Shown here: one piece after another, positions 11,196 through 22,885 of the stretch
Numbering within the stretch: position 1 is the first letter of the stretch
Layout of the letters: each line of letters opens with the position of its first letter
DNA from: Cristatella mucedo
Lineage: Eukaryota > Bryozoa > Phylactolaemata > Cristatellidae
Direction of reading: 5' to 3'
DNA: 53,525 nt
Assembly: GCA_009760855.2 (NCBI GenBank)
Contig: WPIO01000065.1
Location: 2,143,001-2,196,525 of the forward strand
Made by a program: the position numbers and the translations under genes
Notes under the pieces: model-generated
What the model saw: the letters and a program-made list of their open reading frames with translations, nothing else
Database searches by the model: none
What the model was told of the DNA's origin: nothing

Positions 11196-13325
11196 AATAA
11201 TGATAATTCACTTGATAAAGCGCCCTCAGAGAACTTAATCTCTCTCTAGGCGCTTTACATTTGCTGTAAAGTGAAATGCAATTGAATGGTAAGTAAAATC
11301 ATACTTAAAAAACAAACGAAATGAATAACATGGTTAGGGGTGACATGCACAGGGTCAGCATGCAAATGTGGTTAGTGGCAGCATGCAGTGTCAGCACGCA
11401 TAAGCACATCAAGGACTACATAGGTGTGTTTTTAGGTTCCTTTTAAGTGTGGTCAGGTCAGGGGATGTTCTGACGCAGGTCGGGAGGGAGTTCCAGGCTT
11501 TGGGATCATATGAACTAAATGCACGGTCTCCAAAGGATTTAAGGTTTGTACGAGGTATTTGTAGACTGTTGAATTCCGAAAAGCGGGTGGTACGATGCTT
11601 GGCCTGATGGGGTAGTATATCTGACAGATAGGCTGGAGCCATAGAATGAAGGGACCTAAAAGTGAGCGACAAAACCTTGTAGTCAATCCGATGCTTGACT
11701 TGTAGCCAGTGCAGGTCGGCGAGAAGTGGAGTAATGTGGCAACTGCGACGCTCACGGCAGAAGAGTCTAGCTGCAGAGTTTTGCACCAGCTGCAATCGCC
11801 TGATCGCAAATGCTGGTAGGCCAGTAAGCAGTGAGTTGCAGAAGTCGAGACGGGATGTCACGAATGCATGGACCAACTTAGATGTGGTATCCTTATCTAA
11901 ACAAGCCTAAATTTTAGCAATGTTATGAGGCTGAAAATAGGCAGATTTGACTGTGGAGCTGATATGGTCGTCTAACGAGAGGTCGCTTTGGAATATGACG
12001 CCTAGATTTCGAGCTGATTCAACTGGAGATATGCTGGCATGGCCAATTTTGAGAGTCAGCCTGTCCAATCTCTGGATCACACTGGGTTGGCCCATAACTA
12101 GTAAGTCAGTTTTATCATCGTTTAGTTATAGAAAATTTGCTGCCATCCATGTGCGGATGTCATCAATGCATGCAGCTAGTGAGTTTAGAGAATTTGAGGT
12201 GCTCGAAGGCTGGGAGGGATCAAAGCAAAGGTACAACTGAGTGTATCGTCCGCATAGAAGTGAAAGCCTAGATTGTGCTTGGCAATCGCATCAGCAAGAG
12301 GGAGAGTATAAACCGTGAAAAGAACCGGACCTAGCACTGAGCCCTGAGGTACTCCGTATTTCAGAGGTACTTCAGATGATCTCTGTCCATTCACGTCAAT
12401 ACTCTGGAGTCTCCCACTGAGATAGGACCTGAACCACTGCAGAGCAGTGCCAGTGATGCCCAGGCGAGATGAGAGGCGCTCTAGAAGAACTTTGTGATCG
12501 ATGGTATCGAAAGCTGCTGAAAGATCAAGTAAAACAAGCAGAGACACTCTACCCATGTCGGCATTCCTAAGTAGGTCGTTGTATACCCTAAGCAATGCTG
12601 ACTCTGTGGAGTGATTAGCTCTAAAGCCAAACTGGAACTTACTAGCAAGGTGTGAGGTTTCGATATACGAGTTCAGCTGGTCCGCCACGACCCGTTCGAG
12701 TGTCTTTGATAGGAATGGTAGAAGGGAAACTGGGCGGTAGTTGCTCAAGTTCTCTTGGTCAAGTGTAGCTTTCTTGAGAAGTGGCCTGACTACAGCTTTT
12801 TTTGAAAGGTGCTGGGACATGACCTGAGGCTAATGACATATTAATTATGTTAGTTATGCATGGCAGCAGTAGATCAATGCAACGTAGGAGCAGGACAGTG
12901 GGAATAGGGTCCAGAGGACTTGTTGTCTTCTTTGATTGAGATACGAACTTTAGGACTAGATCACTAGTGACCTGCTTAAATGCAGACATTGAGGCGCAGC
13001 CAGGAACCGAGGAACAGCATTCTAGCGGGGAGGTTGTCATCGCAGGGATGAATTCCCTGATCTTGTCTATCTTCTGCGCAAAGAATCGAGAGGAGCGATC
13101 GGCTAGATCATCACAAGGATCATCAGGTAAGGAGCTAATCTGAGAACGGTTGAGGAGATGGTTTATTGTCGACATCAGCATTTTTGGATTACGCATCTGT
13201 GATTCAACAATGTTTTTATAAAAGCTAGACTTGGCCTTTGCTAGGATCGATTGGTACGACCTACAGTAGTCTTCATATGCCTGTCGATGGCAGTGCCAAG
13301 CAGTCATATCCAGTAGATCTATAAA
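11196..13325 (-). mobile_element. L2-clade LINE, longest copy; ORF2 RT and C-terminus, 5'-truncated
   Basis: Read on the minus strand, this holds the linker and reverse transcriptase of an L2-clade non-LTR retrotransposon. Landmarks are [130 protein letters not shown] and GDRAFSSYDPKAWNSLP. The endonuclease domain is missing, so the 5' end is truncated near 13325. Breaks: a frameshift at a T run at 12799-12805; a one-base insertion at the second aspartate codon of the catalytic box near 12240; and a stop near 12125 (LKLND becomes TAA-LND). The 3' end carries the hairpin, with 8-bp arms at 11217-11224 and 11249-11256. Confidence 0.93.
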
Positions 13326-13469
13326 CAGTGACTCTGATCCCAGACAAAGCTAAATAGATCACGATAAATATCTTTTACTAAGACAACCCATATATAACTC
13401 AAAATATCAGACTGTCACAAGTGTAATAATAACTTTGTATCATACCCTACAAAATCACTTCTATACAAT

Positions 13470-14310
13470 TTAGGTATGCTGAAAGGAAGCATGCCATTTT
13501 TTTGCAAATGACAACATACACAGTGTCAGCCCACATAAGCACACGAAAGAAGATTCCTGCGGACCAGAATATGTTGTTGGAGAATGGTGAATTTTTAGCT
13601 TCCGGCTCAATTTCAAGTTTGAGGATGTCATGATCTCAGTCAAGAGTGATTTCAAGGCTTTGTGAGCTTACTAACCAATGGTAGAGCATATGCAGGATTT
13701 ACGGTTGGTTAGAGACATAGATAAATGACTTGAGTAAGAAGAGCAGGTGATATAATGAGGAAAGAAAGATAAGCCCATGAAGATAACAGCCTCATTTATA
13801 TGGAAACAGAAGAGCCTTAACAGCAATCACCGCCGTTTGCAGTGGTCAGTGAATGGTTGACCACTGCATGACTCCAACCAATGATCCGGGTCATGAAGAG
13901 CAAGCACCTTACCCCTATACTAAGAGCCAGATACGAAGGCTGGTAGGGAAGTACTTCCGATAGATGGGCTACAGCAAGAGAACGAAAGTACCTAAACGTG
14001 ACTTACAAAAATAAAGTCTATATGCTGCTTGATGGGGATCCAATGCAATCGGAGAGATGTGCTGTAATGTAGCAGTTTCGCAGTTCATGACAGACTTGAG
14101 CTACCAAGTTTTGCACCAACTGTGAGCGGCCCATGCAAAGCCACGAAGACCTGTCGGCGGTGATTTACAGAAGTCTAGCAGCCGGCTGTCGAAAAAACAT
14201 TCAAAAGCTTGTCTGTGGCTTCTTATCTAAGCAGTCCCGAATTTTCTGCAATGCAAACACCTGAAAGCAGGTGGATTTCAATGTGGTGCTGATAAGGTCA
14301 CAAGTGGTTG
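13470..14310 (-). mobile_element. Old, eroded L2 copy
   Basis: On the plus strand it follows the L2 C-terminal half with many substitutions: 'cacagtgtcagcccacataa' near 13520, 'agtgatttcaaggctttgtg' near 13645, 'aagttttgcaccaactgtga' near 14106, and 'gtggtgctgataaggtcaca' near 14284. No reading frame survives. It lies about 150 bp beyond the end of the longest copy, in the same orientation, as a separate insertion because it repeats the same ORF region. Confidence 0.65.
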
Positions 14311-15585
14311 AAAACAGTCAAAGATTAAAATACCTACCAAATGCATGCAGGTAACCATAATGGTAGACCGACTTAAAAGGGAGGTTGATTGGCACACAGC
14401 ACTGCCAGGGGTCTGAATCTTTCAAAGAGCAAGACCGGAAAGAGCCGAGAACTGTGTGCTTTACTGGTGAGGTGGCCTTGCCCCAGCACTCGCAGAAGCC
14501 CAAGGCAAATGTTGTGTTCGTTCACCAATATCTACATATAATATGTTAGGCTTATCTGCCTATTTGTGAAGACGTTACGACAAGCTGGTTTTGTTCTGCA
14601 TTGGTTTACAGTGGTACCAAGAAGACGATTTCGAACTGCATACCAGCAGCCATAGACGAAAGATCAATAATTTGCATAGAGTGGTGGTAAAATTGGAATT
14701 CTATAGCATGCAGCCACTACTAGGGAAACATACAGAAGATAAACAAGGCCAGCAATGCTAAAACTAAAATGCACAACTGCAAATAAACGGTTGACCTCGC
14801 AGCGACTGCAAAAAACGCCACAAATGCGATGAGATGCTTTTAGAGCAGCATTTACTAAAGCAAGGGCTGACAATGTGACTGCTACAGCAACCAATGAGAC
14901 CCAATAGTACAAGCAGCTTAGGCACTTTCATAAAACGAATACGAATACGAAATACGAATCGAAGTAGCCATGAAGGATCAACAACAGGTTAGCATCTCAA
15001 TAAGAGATTATTTACCGGATGGTGCGGTGCAGTTGGTACTCACAGAAAAATGCAAGCTGTAAGACGTATTCCTTCAGACTGAACACTCGCTCGGATAGTG
15101 TGCCTCTTGATGTGACTGCTGTTACATCGCATTTTGTTTGAAAAAAAAGATATTTCTGCAATCGTTGAATGGCACCTTGGACTACATGGCAATGAGGCAT
15201 TGTATCAATAAGGAAATAATGCCTCCATAAGCCAATAAAACATGGCTGATTTATTGTGGCTAATTGCTAGGCTAGGCAGTTGCTTTTGCTTGCTGATTCC
15301 TGTCAATGCCCCAAATACCAAGCGAATAGATATCGAAATGAATGTATTAGGCTGATGAGCCTAAGCTGGGCGTGGGCTCTGGCTAACTATGCTTCGCTCC
15401 GAAGTGTCGAGACAGCGAACATGCGCCAAAATTCAACATCATTCGACGAAACAAGGGCCTAAGTTAGTTGTTGAGGATATGTGGTCATAGACACCGTCAA
15501 GTAGTGGGTTTCATTTCAAGCGATCAAAAGTGCACCAAGGCGGTAATAAGGATGAGCTGGCAATCAATTGAATCTGTATTAAGCC
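14311..15585. other. Nothing recognised
   Basis: Only short chance frames are present. I saw no SINE box motifs, LINE sequence or exon-like segment. Confidence 0.5.
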
Positions 15586-15589
15586 TGTG

Positions 15590-15965
15590 CAATTACACAC
15601 TTACAGCTGGTGTAAAACCCTGCAGTTAGGCTTGTCTGTCACGAACATCTCAGTTGCGACACCACACCCTTCTCACCGACCTGCACTGGCTCCCAGTCAA
15701 GCAACGCATCTATTTAATGCAGCATTTAGTGGGTCCATCCGATTCGCTATTGACGTGCTTATGGGTGCTGACACTGTGCATGCTGCTACTAACTGTACGT
15801 GCATGCTGACCCTGTGCACATCACCCCTAACCATGTTAGGCTTGTTGTTATTGAGCCCATTTGATCGTGTTTCCTTAGCAGCAATTTAATGTGCCTAGAA
15901 AGAGATTAAGTTCTCTGAGGATGCTATATCAATTGTGTTATTATTATTGTTGTTATTATTGTTTT
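15590..15965 (+). mobile_element. L2 copy with internal deletion
   Basis: 'tggtgtaaaaccctgcagtt' and 'caccgacctgcactggctcc' give the LHWLPVKQR motif. The sequence then jumps directly to 'tatttaatgcagcatttagt', which belongs close to the ORF2 stop, so about 200-250 bp of C-terminal coding sequence are missing. The 3' UTR and hairpin tail follow, ending in a TTATTATTG-rich tail. Confidence 0.8.
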
Positions 15966-16805
15966 TGTTGTTTTCTTTTCTGGGTAGACTACTCATTGGC
16001 GATGACAGCTACTTCAGCCGCCAGCAGCAGGCAGCACATTTAAGGCAAAATACTCATTCCTAATTCTAACCTGGCCACTCCACTATCTTACCGAACTTGT
16101 ATCAGCCGTAGACACTATTAATTAGCATTGCAGGAACATCATACAGCTGGTCTCTAGCTAGACTTGATGCTATGCAAGTCAGCTCAAGAAGCCCTTGGTC
16201 ACTCGAAGTTACTGTCAGTGAAGAATTCGGCTTCACAGCAGGCCCCCCCCCCCCGATGAGTACACTAATGCCGGCTAGGGCGACTTTCGTCGGTTCGGCA
16301 CCTTGGTTTCCCAGCAGTCTCGGATCAAAATCATCAAGGGCGAAATTCTTCAACGGATACCGGAATGCATGCACAAATCCAGACTACTCCGTAGAAGTGT
16401 TGCCTCGCTGTTCCGCCACGCTGCCTCGAAGTTTGGCATCCAACAGCAGTGTTCCTGACAGTGGTATGCCCATAAACCTGCCCAAATGCAGCACGTCTCA
16501 TTGCAATAGGACCGAGCTGCTTACTCGAGCCGGTAAAGAATTTGACAGCCTTCGGCCTCAGGGAGCTCTTTATTGTGATAATTGTAAAAACCCGGAGTGT
16601 GCTACCGGTTTACAAAAGGAGGGCAGAAAATAACGCACGTAAAAGCAGCTTCGCAGCTTTTTCCGGTTATCGAAGAAATCTGCCCAAAATGCAGTCCGTC
16701 AGCTGATTTAATACTCTTAATTCTACTATTGCAAAGCTGCTTCCGGCCTACATTTAGCCAGCTAAATAGGTGTGCCAGCTGTGGGACTCTAAACCACCAC
16801 ATGGT
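15966..16805. other. Unassigned stretch with a poly-C run
   Basis: A 12-base C run lies at 16243-16254. Open frames exist on both strands (plus 16172-16633; minus 16102-16374). The minus frame has an LTVTSSDQGLLELTCIAS stretch that faintly recalls an Ig B strand. With no second cysteine or splice support I do not call a gene. Confidence 0.35.
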
Positions 16806-16807
16806 TA

Positions 16808-17150
16808 GGAGAGCAATGTAATGTAATGTATCTCCGTCTGTAACTCCGAAAAGCCGCAAGGGCTAAGTAGAAATGTTTAAAAAGAGGATTTTCTACAGCA
16901 CACTCAAAGCCTAAGCGGTTTTCGGTGTGCATACGGTAGCCAATGGACGTCACCTCAGGATATAAAGAAAAATTGAGAAACGTAGCTGGGTCAGAAGGGC
17001 AGTTAAAGTAGCGAGAAGCACGGAAGTAGCAGCTCAGGACGGCTTGAACGGCCATAGTCGGCGCAGCAGGAGAGTAGATGTCGCCATATAAGAATCGTGA
17101 AAGTGGCTTCCTACTCCTGGGCTGAGACCGCGAGCCCCACTAAAATATTT
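16808..17150 (-). mobile_element. LINE-B fragment (second non-LTR family)
   Basis: It starts with the family's 3' end, 'gtaatgtaatgtatctccgt', then 'cactcaaagcctaagcggtt', 'cggtagccaatgga' and 'gaagtagcagctcaggacgg'. The same order occurs at 22645, 42152 (inverted) and 50215. In coding orientation the better copy at 42152 reads LWNSLP, the C-terminal hallmark shared by L2/CR1-type ORF2, so this is a LINE distinct from the abundant L2. Confidence 0.7.
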
Positions 17151-18029
17151 ATGCCACTGGCGTGCACAGGTCATGCTATTGCGTAGCGCTACCGTTAATC
17201 CCATATCTATGCGCCGGAGACGGCGGTCGGTGCTCGTACGAAATTGCCCCTTAGCCTTCGCATAGCGATTGCTCTCAACACTAGAATGTATGCTTGTGAG
17301 CACGAGTGGCTAAAATCAACGCGTTCGCGTTCAGCATTTTGGTACCAAATTTTTAGCACGCGGCGCTTGGCTGTACGTCTAATTCTATTGGTAAGGACTA
17401 AGGCGTCGGGTAGGCCCGAAACCGCACAGCCGCATGCAAGACCACTTACCGGGCTTGGGTCGTCGTCGCCGCAAGCGGTAACAGGCAGCGGCCGTATAAG
17501 CAATCGGGGCGACAGGCGGACGGCCGCTTCATTTGTATCTACTCGATGACTAAATAAGAAATGGTTTGCTATTGGGTCCGCCTGGCTTCCATCCAGCCAC
17601 CGCTCTCTTCCGGTCGAGAACAGGGGACCCACTGGCCGCAGCTGCTTCTAAGGCAGCGTGCTGGCCGCAGGCCTGGTTCCGGGTTTCCTGAGTAAATGGC
17701 ATCTGCCTGAGCCATCTTGATCTATGCGTGACTGCCCGCACAAACTGAACAGTTAGCACAACGGCCGACGAAGAAACCAAATATGTAGCGAGACCTTCAG
17801 ACCGCAGTCTGCTACATGCCGCTTCCTGACACGTGGGTTGCTGGCTTTAATGCCTGTTTCTTCTGCCATATCCTTTAGAAACTAAATTGTATGACTCAGC
17901 ATACTAACAGATGAAAATACAGCCGCGCCCAACTGGCTGGCGCTTCGAGTGTCATTTCAAACAGTCGCCAGCTAGCTGACCAGAAACAGCCCACGCTCTG
18001 AGGCGGCATAAGAGTTCTTCCGGTTAGCC
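17151..18029. other. GC-rich unassigned stretch
   Basis: The minus-strand frame at 17207-17632 (141 codons) is the longest here, but it overlaps a plus frame of similar quality and shows no domain. I treat both as chance frames in GC-rich DNA. Confidence 0.35.
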
Positions 18030-19330
18030 GTTAATAATAATAATAACAATAAAAATAATAATGCTCTTGATAATGCACCCTCAGAAAACCCAATTCTATT
18101 TCTAGGCGCTTTAAATTTTCTGCAAAGAGAAACTCGACTGAACGGTGAGTAATATCAAGCTTGATAAACAACACGAATAACATAGTTAGGGGTGACATGC
18201 ATAGGGTCAGCACGCAAGTGTGGTTAGTGGCAGCATTCTCAGTATCAGCACGCATAAGCACATGAAGGACGAATCACAGGGACCCACTAAATGCTGTCCT
18301 AAGTAGGTGTGTTTTTAAGTTCTTTTTAAATGTGGTCAGGTCAGGGGATGTTCTGACGCAAGTCGGGGGTGAGTCCCAGGCTTTGGGAGCATACGAAATA
18401 AATGCACGGTCTCCAAAGGATTTGAGGTTTATGCGTGGTATTGGTAAACTGTTGGATTCCGAAAAGCGGGTGGTACGATACTTGGCCTGGTGGGGGAGTA
18501 GATCTGAGAGATAGGCTGGAGCCAAAGAATGAACTGACCTAAAAGTGAGCGACAAGTCCTTGAAGTCGATCCGTTGCGTGACTGGTACCCAGTGCAGGTC
18601 AGCGAGAAGTAGTGTGATGTGGCAACTGAGACACTCACGACAGACAAGCCTAGCTGCGGAGTTTTGCACCGGCTGCAATCGCCTGATTGCACACGCCGGC
18701 AGGCCGGCAAGCTGTGAGTTACAGAAGTCAAGACGGGATTTCACAAATGCATGGGCCAACTTAGATATGGTCTCCTTATCTAAGCAAGCCTAAATTTTAG
18801 CAATGTTATGTAGCTGAAAGTAGGCACACTAGATTGTGGAGCTGATGTGGTCGTCTAACGAGAGGTCACTCTGGAACGTGACACCTAGATTTTGAGCTGA
18901 TTCAACAGGAGATATGGTGGCAGAGCCAATTTTGAGCGTCAGCCTTTCCAATTTCCGAATTACTCTAGGTTTGCCCATAACTAGTCGGTTAGTTTTATTG
19001 TCGTTTAGTTTAAGAAAATCTGCTGCCATCCATGTGCGGATGTCGTGAATACATGCAGCAAGTGAGTTGAGAGAATTCGATGTGCTCGAAGGCTGGGAGG
19101 GATCAAAGCAAAGGTACAACTGAGCGTCATTCGCATAGAAGTGAAATCCTAGATTGTGCTTGGCAATCACATCAGCAAGAGGGAGAGTATAAACCGTGAA
19201 AAGAACCGGACCTAGCACGGAGCCCTGAGGTATCCCATATTTCAGAGGCTCTTCAGAGGATCTTCGTCCATTCACGTCAGCACTCTGGAGTCTCCCACTG
19301 AGAGTCAGTACTCTGGAGTCTCCCACCTGG
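18030..19330 (-). mobile_element. L2 LINE copy, RT C-terminal half onward
   Basis: The minus strand reads [39 protein letters not shown], then [16 protein letters not shown]. The catalytic box has Asn in place of an essential Asp, so even an intact protein would be inactive. Next come [19 protein letters not shown], two in-frame TAG codons near 18785-18830, and a 161-codon open stretch from 18759 to 18274 ending FKKNLKTHLLRTAFSGSL. No net frameshift separates the two open parts. A (TAA)n tail marks the 3' end. The 5' end at 19277-19326 contains a partial tandem duplication. Confidence 0.92.
19277..19326. repeat. Partial tandem duplication at an L2 5' end
   Basis: 'ctctggagtctcccac' occurs at 19283-19298 and again at 19311-19326. 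The flanking 'gtcag(c/t)a' is also repeated, so the unit is about 28 bp. It lies exactly where the L2 copy is truncated and looks like a template slip during insertion. Confidence 0.8.
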
Positions 19331-19369
19331 TTGTCGAAAGTACGGCTTAGTTACTCGATACTGCTACTA

Positions 19370-21345
19370 CCGAGAACTAGCAGCGCCACGCCGAAGGCAG
19401 TGTGACTTGGGGGCATAATATGGAGGAGTAGCTGGGGGAGGGGTAAGAGCTGTCCCTGTGATATGAAGGGAACGGGAAAGGCTGCCTCTTGAACCGAGGA
19501 ACCAGCCTCGCCCAGATCTGGGTGGGTTGGGTCCTACCCTGTGGCAGCCGCCTGGGAGCGCAAGTAGGCCAAGAGCTTGGCTTCCAATGTTAAAAATGAA
19601 GGTGATGGTCGTTTGTAGTCTTTGCTGCTGAAGACACATTATCAGCGCTTCGACGTTGGCACCGATCGTAATCCCCATTGGCGGCTCACTTGCCCCATCC
19701 CTCGCGGGCAGCACTCACATCAGTCGTATCGAAGTGGCGCCGAGCTGGAAGAGTACAGTGAAGAGCGTCTATCGGTATCTACAACCCTCGCTTACGGAGC
19801 AGCAGATTACCTTCAGTGACTTTTAATTGGTTTGCAGCAAGCTATTAAGTACTGCCCGTTGCAGGCCCACGAACCCGCCATTTGGATGCACGTCGGATGG
19901 ATAAATCGATACTGCCGTTATGATCGTCATGCAATTGTAACGGTGAACATACTGACAGCGAGAAAAGCAAGCGAGTGGGTAAGGAGCTGACAGTCAGGCG
20001 ATCAGCTTGATGACCCATCGGCCTCTAGTGGTAGAGTCGAGGCTGACATTCGCTTGCGTCAGGTAAGCGTGCCGGCTTATCGATGGGCAGGAAGAACGTC
20101 CGGTTGCAGGCTGAGACAGCTGGAGTGCCGGCTGGGCGATAAAGCTTCCGCCGCACAGTTCGAGCGTATCATTTGAGCGGTTGGTGTATGATACAGCATG
20201 ACCGAGGCATTGACGTGCGAGGACCTTACCAGCACACCAAGACTCGTGATCTCATGAGAATGTCAAATGAGAAATCGTGAGAATCTCATTTACATGACAC
20301 CGTTGAACAGCCGGCTTCTTTGCAGCAAGCTCCTCTAGCGTCGCAGCTTTCACAGTTCGAAGTCGCAGCAAAGTCTTAGCCACGACTTAGGTTCGGGGGA
20401 TCTAAGCCCTGACTGCATTTGGCCTTGCTCACGGTCAATGTAATGCACGCATCTCCGTGTGTAACTCCAAACAACCAAAAAGACGTGCTGAACGCCCCTT
20501 TAGACCTGTCGAAAAAGTAATTAACCTCGTCTCCCTTGAAGACATTCATAGCCGCACCTAGAAACAGCTCGAAGTTACATGCTGAAAGAGTGCGACCTAT
20601 CGCAGCGGTTGTTCAAGGCCTCTGCTAATAAATTCTACGTCTCGCTTTATGAGAGCGTGAGCTTCGCGCCAAAATTGCGTCACTCGGACGCCTCATGCAA
20701 ATTAAAACATCTAGAAACCCACTCGGGCCTATTTAAGAGAGCCGGAGGCCAAAGGCACGGCTACTGGCCAGATCTCTACTAGCCCCTTAATAGGCTCGTC
20801 TAAGAGGAATCACCTCTTCAGCCCATCTAAACTCGATATCGCACGCCTTGCTGACGCACTTCCTATACTGCTCATGCAAAGTGGCTAGCGAATTCTAGCT
20901 AGCTATGCACGTTTGTTATGATTAATACTATAACATCGCCGCCCCTATGAAAACTACACCCCAGCGCGCGAACAATCAGAAAAAGCTCGACACGCTCGCT
21001 AAGCCTCTCGAGCCGCTCAAATAGCCCACTATTAGCCGCTCGCCAAGTGTGATCGCCCCTCTCAAGATGTCTGCAAGCCAACCGGAAGGGGCTACCTTGC
21101 TAACGACCTCGGAACTAAATTGAGCGTTCTCGGCTCGCAAGGCTTGCTGCGGTCGGTAGCCACCCAATAGTCATGCGCCATTTGGTCATTTCACGCCCAG
21201 TTAATCTTTGTGTGTGTGCTGCTGCTGAATTATGGCCTTGATTATTTGGGCGATTACCCTCGATGTCTGTTTATGGCCTGGCCCTTTGATGTGCAATTAC
21301 GGCTGGATCCTTGGGTAAGGATACTGTATTTGAGGACCGAGGCAT
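19370..21345. other. Unassigned stretch
   Basis: There is no convincing gene. A short piece at about 20437-20480 ('caatgtaatgcacgcatctc', then 'gtgtgtaactcc') resembles the LINE-B 3' end. At 20264-20290 a small inverted repeat (AAATGAGA and TCTCATTT) can fold. Confidence 0.4.
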
Positions 21346-21349
21346 GAGT

Positions 21350-21510
21350 GAGTGCTAAGGCTATATATAGTATGCTAACCTCAGTGAGGATGCTTTCGAA
21401 ATAAACCCTTGAGGCCTTCGCGGACGTACGATTTACGCCAGAGCATACCGTTGGGTTTGTTTCGTTGCGGCGTCATCCGCCGGACTCGTATTAGTCTTAC
21501 AAGTCGTTAA
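21350..21510 (+). promoter_or_regulatory. LTR-like TATA/polyA module
   Basis: 'ggctatatatagtatgc' near 21359 is a strong TATA-like box. About 35 bp downstream is 'gaaataaacccttgagg', which contains AATAAA. The segment then ends 'gtattagtcttacaag'. A TATA box followed closely by a polyadenylation signal is the layout of a retrotransposon LTR (U3-R). No internal coding region was recognised on either side, so a solo or partial LTR is the best guess. Confidence 0.35.
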
Positions 21511-21809
21511 AATTCCATCAGCAGCTGTGACATACAAAAACAACTCTCGTACAGCCAACGGTTAGACTGCAGCTGTGCCCAACTTCTAAGGCACACCTGA
21601 CAGCCTATTACATGGCTTCAGTTTGCATGCTGCCAAACCGTGGATTATCGTATAATTGGCTCCAAGCCATTACAACTCAGGAAACGCTAATTGTAGTTAC
21701 CTCGCAATCTCAATCTGGCTCATCTAGCATGCCGCAATTTCAATGAAGACGCGTTATCTTCAGATTTGGACCTCTCTTCGTGGCTGCCGTGTTCCGATGC
21801 CCGAAGGCT

Positions 21810-21839
21810 TACGCCTGCAGCCTTACACCTGCAGGCGTA
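21810..21839. repeat. Hairpin with 11-bp stem
   Basis: Arms tACGCCTGCAG and CTGCAGGCGTa pair perfectly around the loop CCTTACAC. The word 'acctgc' recurs just downstream. Function is unknown; it is not followed by a T run. Confidence 0.6.
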
Positions 21840-22644
21840 CACCTGCTGTTACAAATACAAGTGCTGCACTTACAACTCGCCCGCCGCGATCCGAATCGTA
21901 ATGCTTGAACGGTATTTGTCACGCACTGGCCAGGCACTAGCACTCTTTGCGAGCACTGCGTCGCTGGCCGTCCAAGGACGCAGTAACTACAGAAGCTACC
22001 AGGGCTACTGGTAACAGCAGCGTGACTGATTTAGCCTCTACCGTGTGGCAGGCGGCAGCCTGACTATTCAGACTTCGCTACGAGCAACGATTGTCTGACG
22101 ATTGTTCACTGCTTGCATAATAAAAGCAGTGAAACTAACACAATACTCCCGCGAAACGTCCATTTATTTGGCCGAGAAAGCTGGAGCGGTCCAACTTGGT
22201 CGTAACTAATCGTACACTTTAAACAAACATATGTTCTTTGTATAGCCCCTGAGAGACCATATCCCCAATCTGAGTTCTTTATATACGCCGCATGAATTGA
22301 GCCCCGACCTTGGTCATTTAAGATGGGCATCTTACCTCTGAGCCAAGCAGTCCCGATAAAGTGAGTCACACCGAAAATCAATTCAAAGCTGCCAACTATC
22401 GTATGCATTAATAAATGTATAAAAACAAATTTAGCCCAGAAGTTGCAGTGAATAACAAAAAAAGCTTTTTACAGCACCCCAAGAGAGCTTGGTCTCACTC
22501 TAATCACTTTAAGCATGCTGCGAATTGAGCATGTAACTTGGTTAGGGATAAAATGGAAATTTTCAGCAAGCACAGTCGCACAAAGAAAGATTCGCTTGGA
22601 AAAAAATTGCAATTGGGCTTTTGGCTTCTTTTTAAGCAAAGATG
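21840..22644. other. Nothing recognised
   Basis: No repeat family or exon signals could be supported. The 82-codon plus frame at 21766-22014 and the 100-codon minus frame at 22106-22408 have no recognisable features. Confidence 0.4.
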
Positions 22645-22885
22645 TAATGTAATGTATCTCCGTCAGTATATCCACAAAGTCATAAAGACCATGTGGGTGT
22701 TACGCAGGAGAGTTTTGTATAGCGCACTCACAGCCTAAGCGGCTTTCGGTACGCATTCGGTAGCCAACAGACTTCGTCTCACGCAACAAAGAGAAAGTGG
22801 GAAGCATAGCAGAGTTAGGAGAGCAGTTGAGGTAGTGAGTAGCATAGAAGTAGCAGTTCAGGACCGCTGAAGATCAAGTCGGACG
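22645..22885 (-). mobile_element. LINE-B fragment
   Basis: 'gtaatgtaatgtatctccgt' at the 3' end is followed by 'gcgcactcacagcctaagcg', 'cggtagccaacagacttcgt' and 'gaagtagcagttcaggaccg', in the same order as at 16808 and 50215. It stops where an L2 copy in the same orientation begins. Confidence 0.7.

Noticed and set aside
16172-16633. 153-codon plus frame with a C-rich CDNCKNPEC end
   Set aside because: No domain, no splice support, and it includes a poly-C run. The overlapping minus frame is equally open.
17207-17632. 141-codon minus frame
   Set aside because: It lies in GC-rich DNA with a competing plus frame and no recognisable motif.
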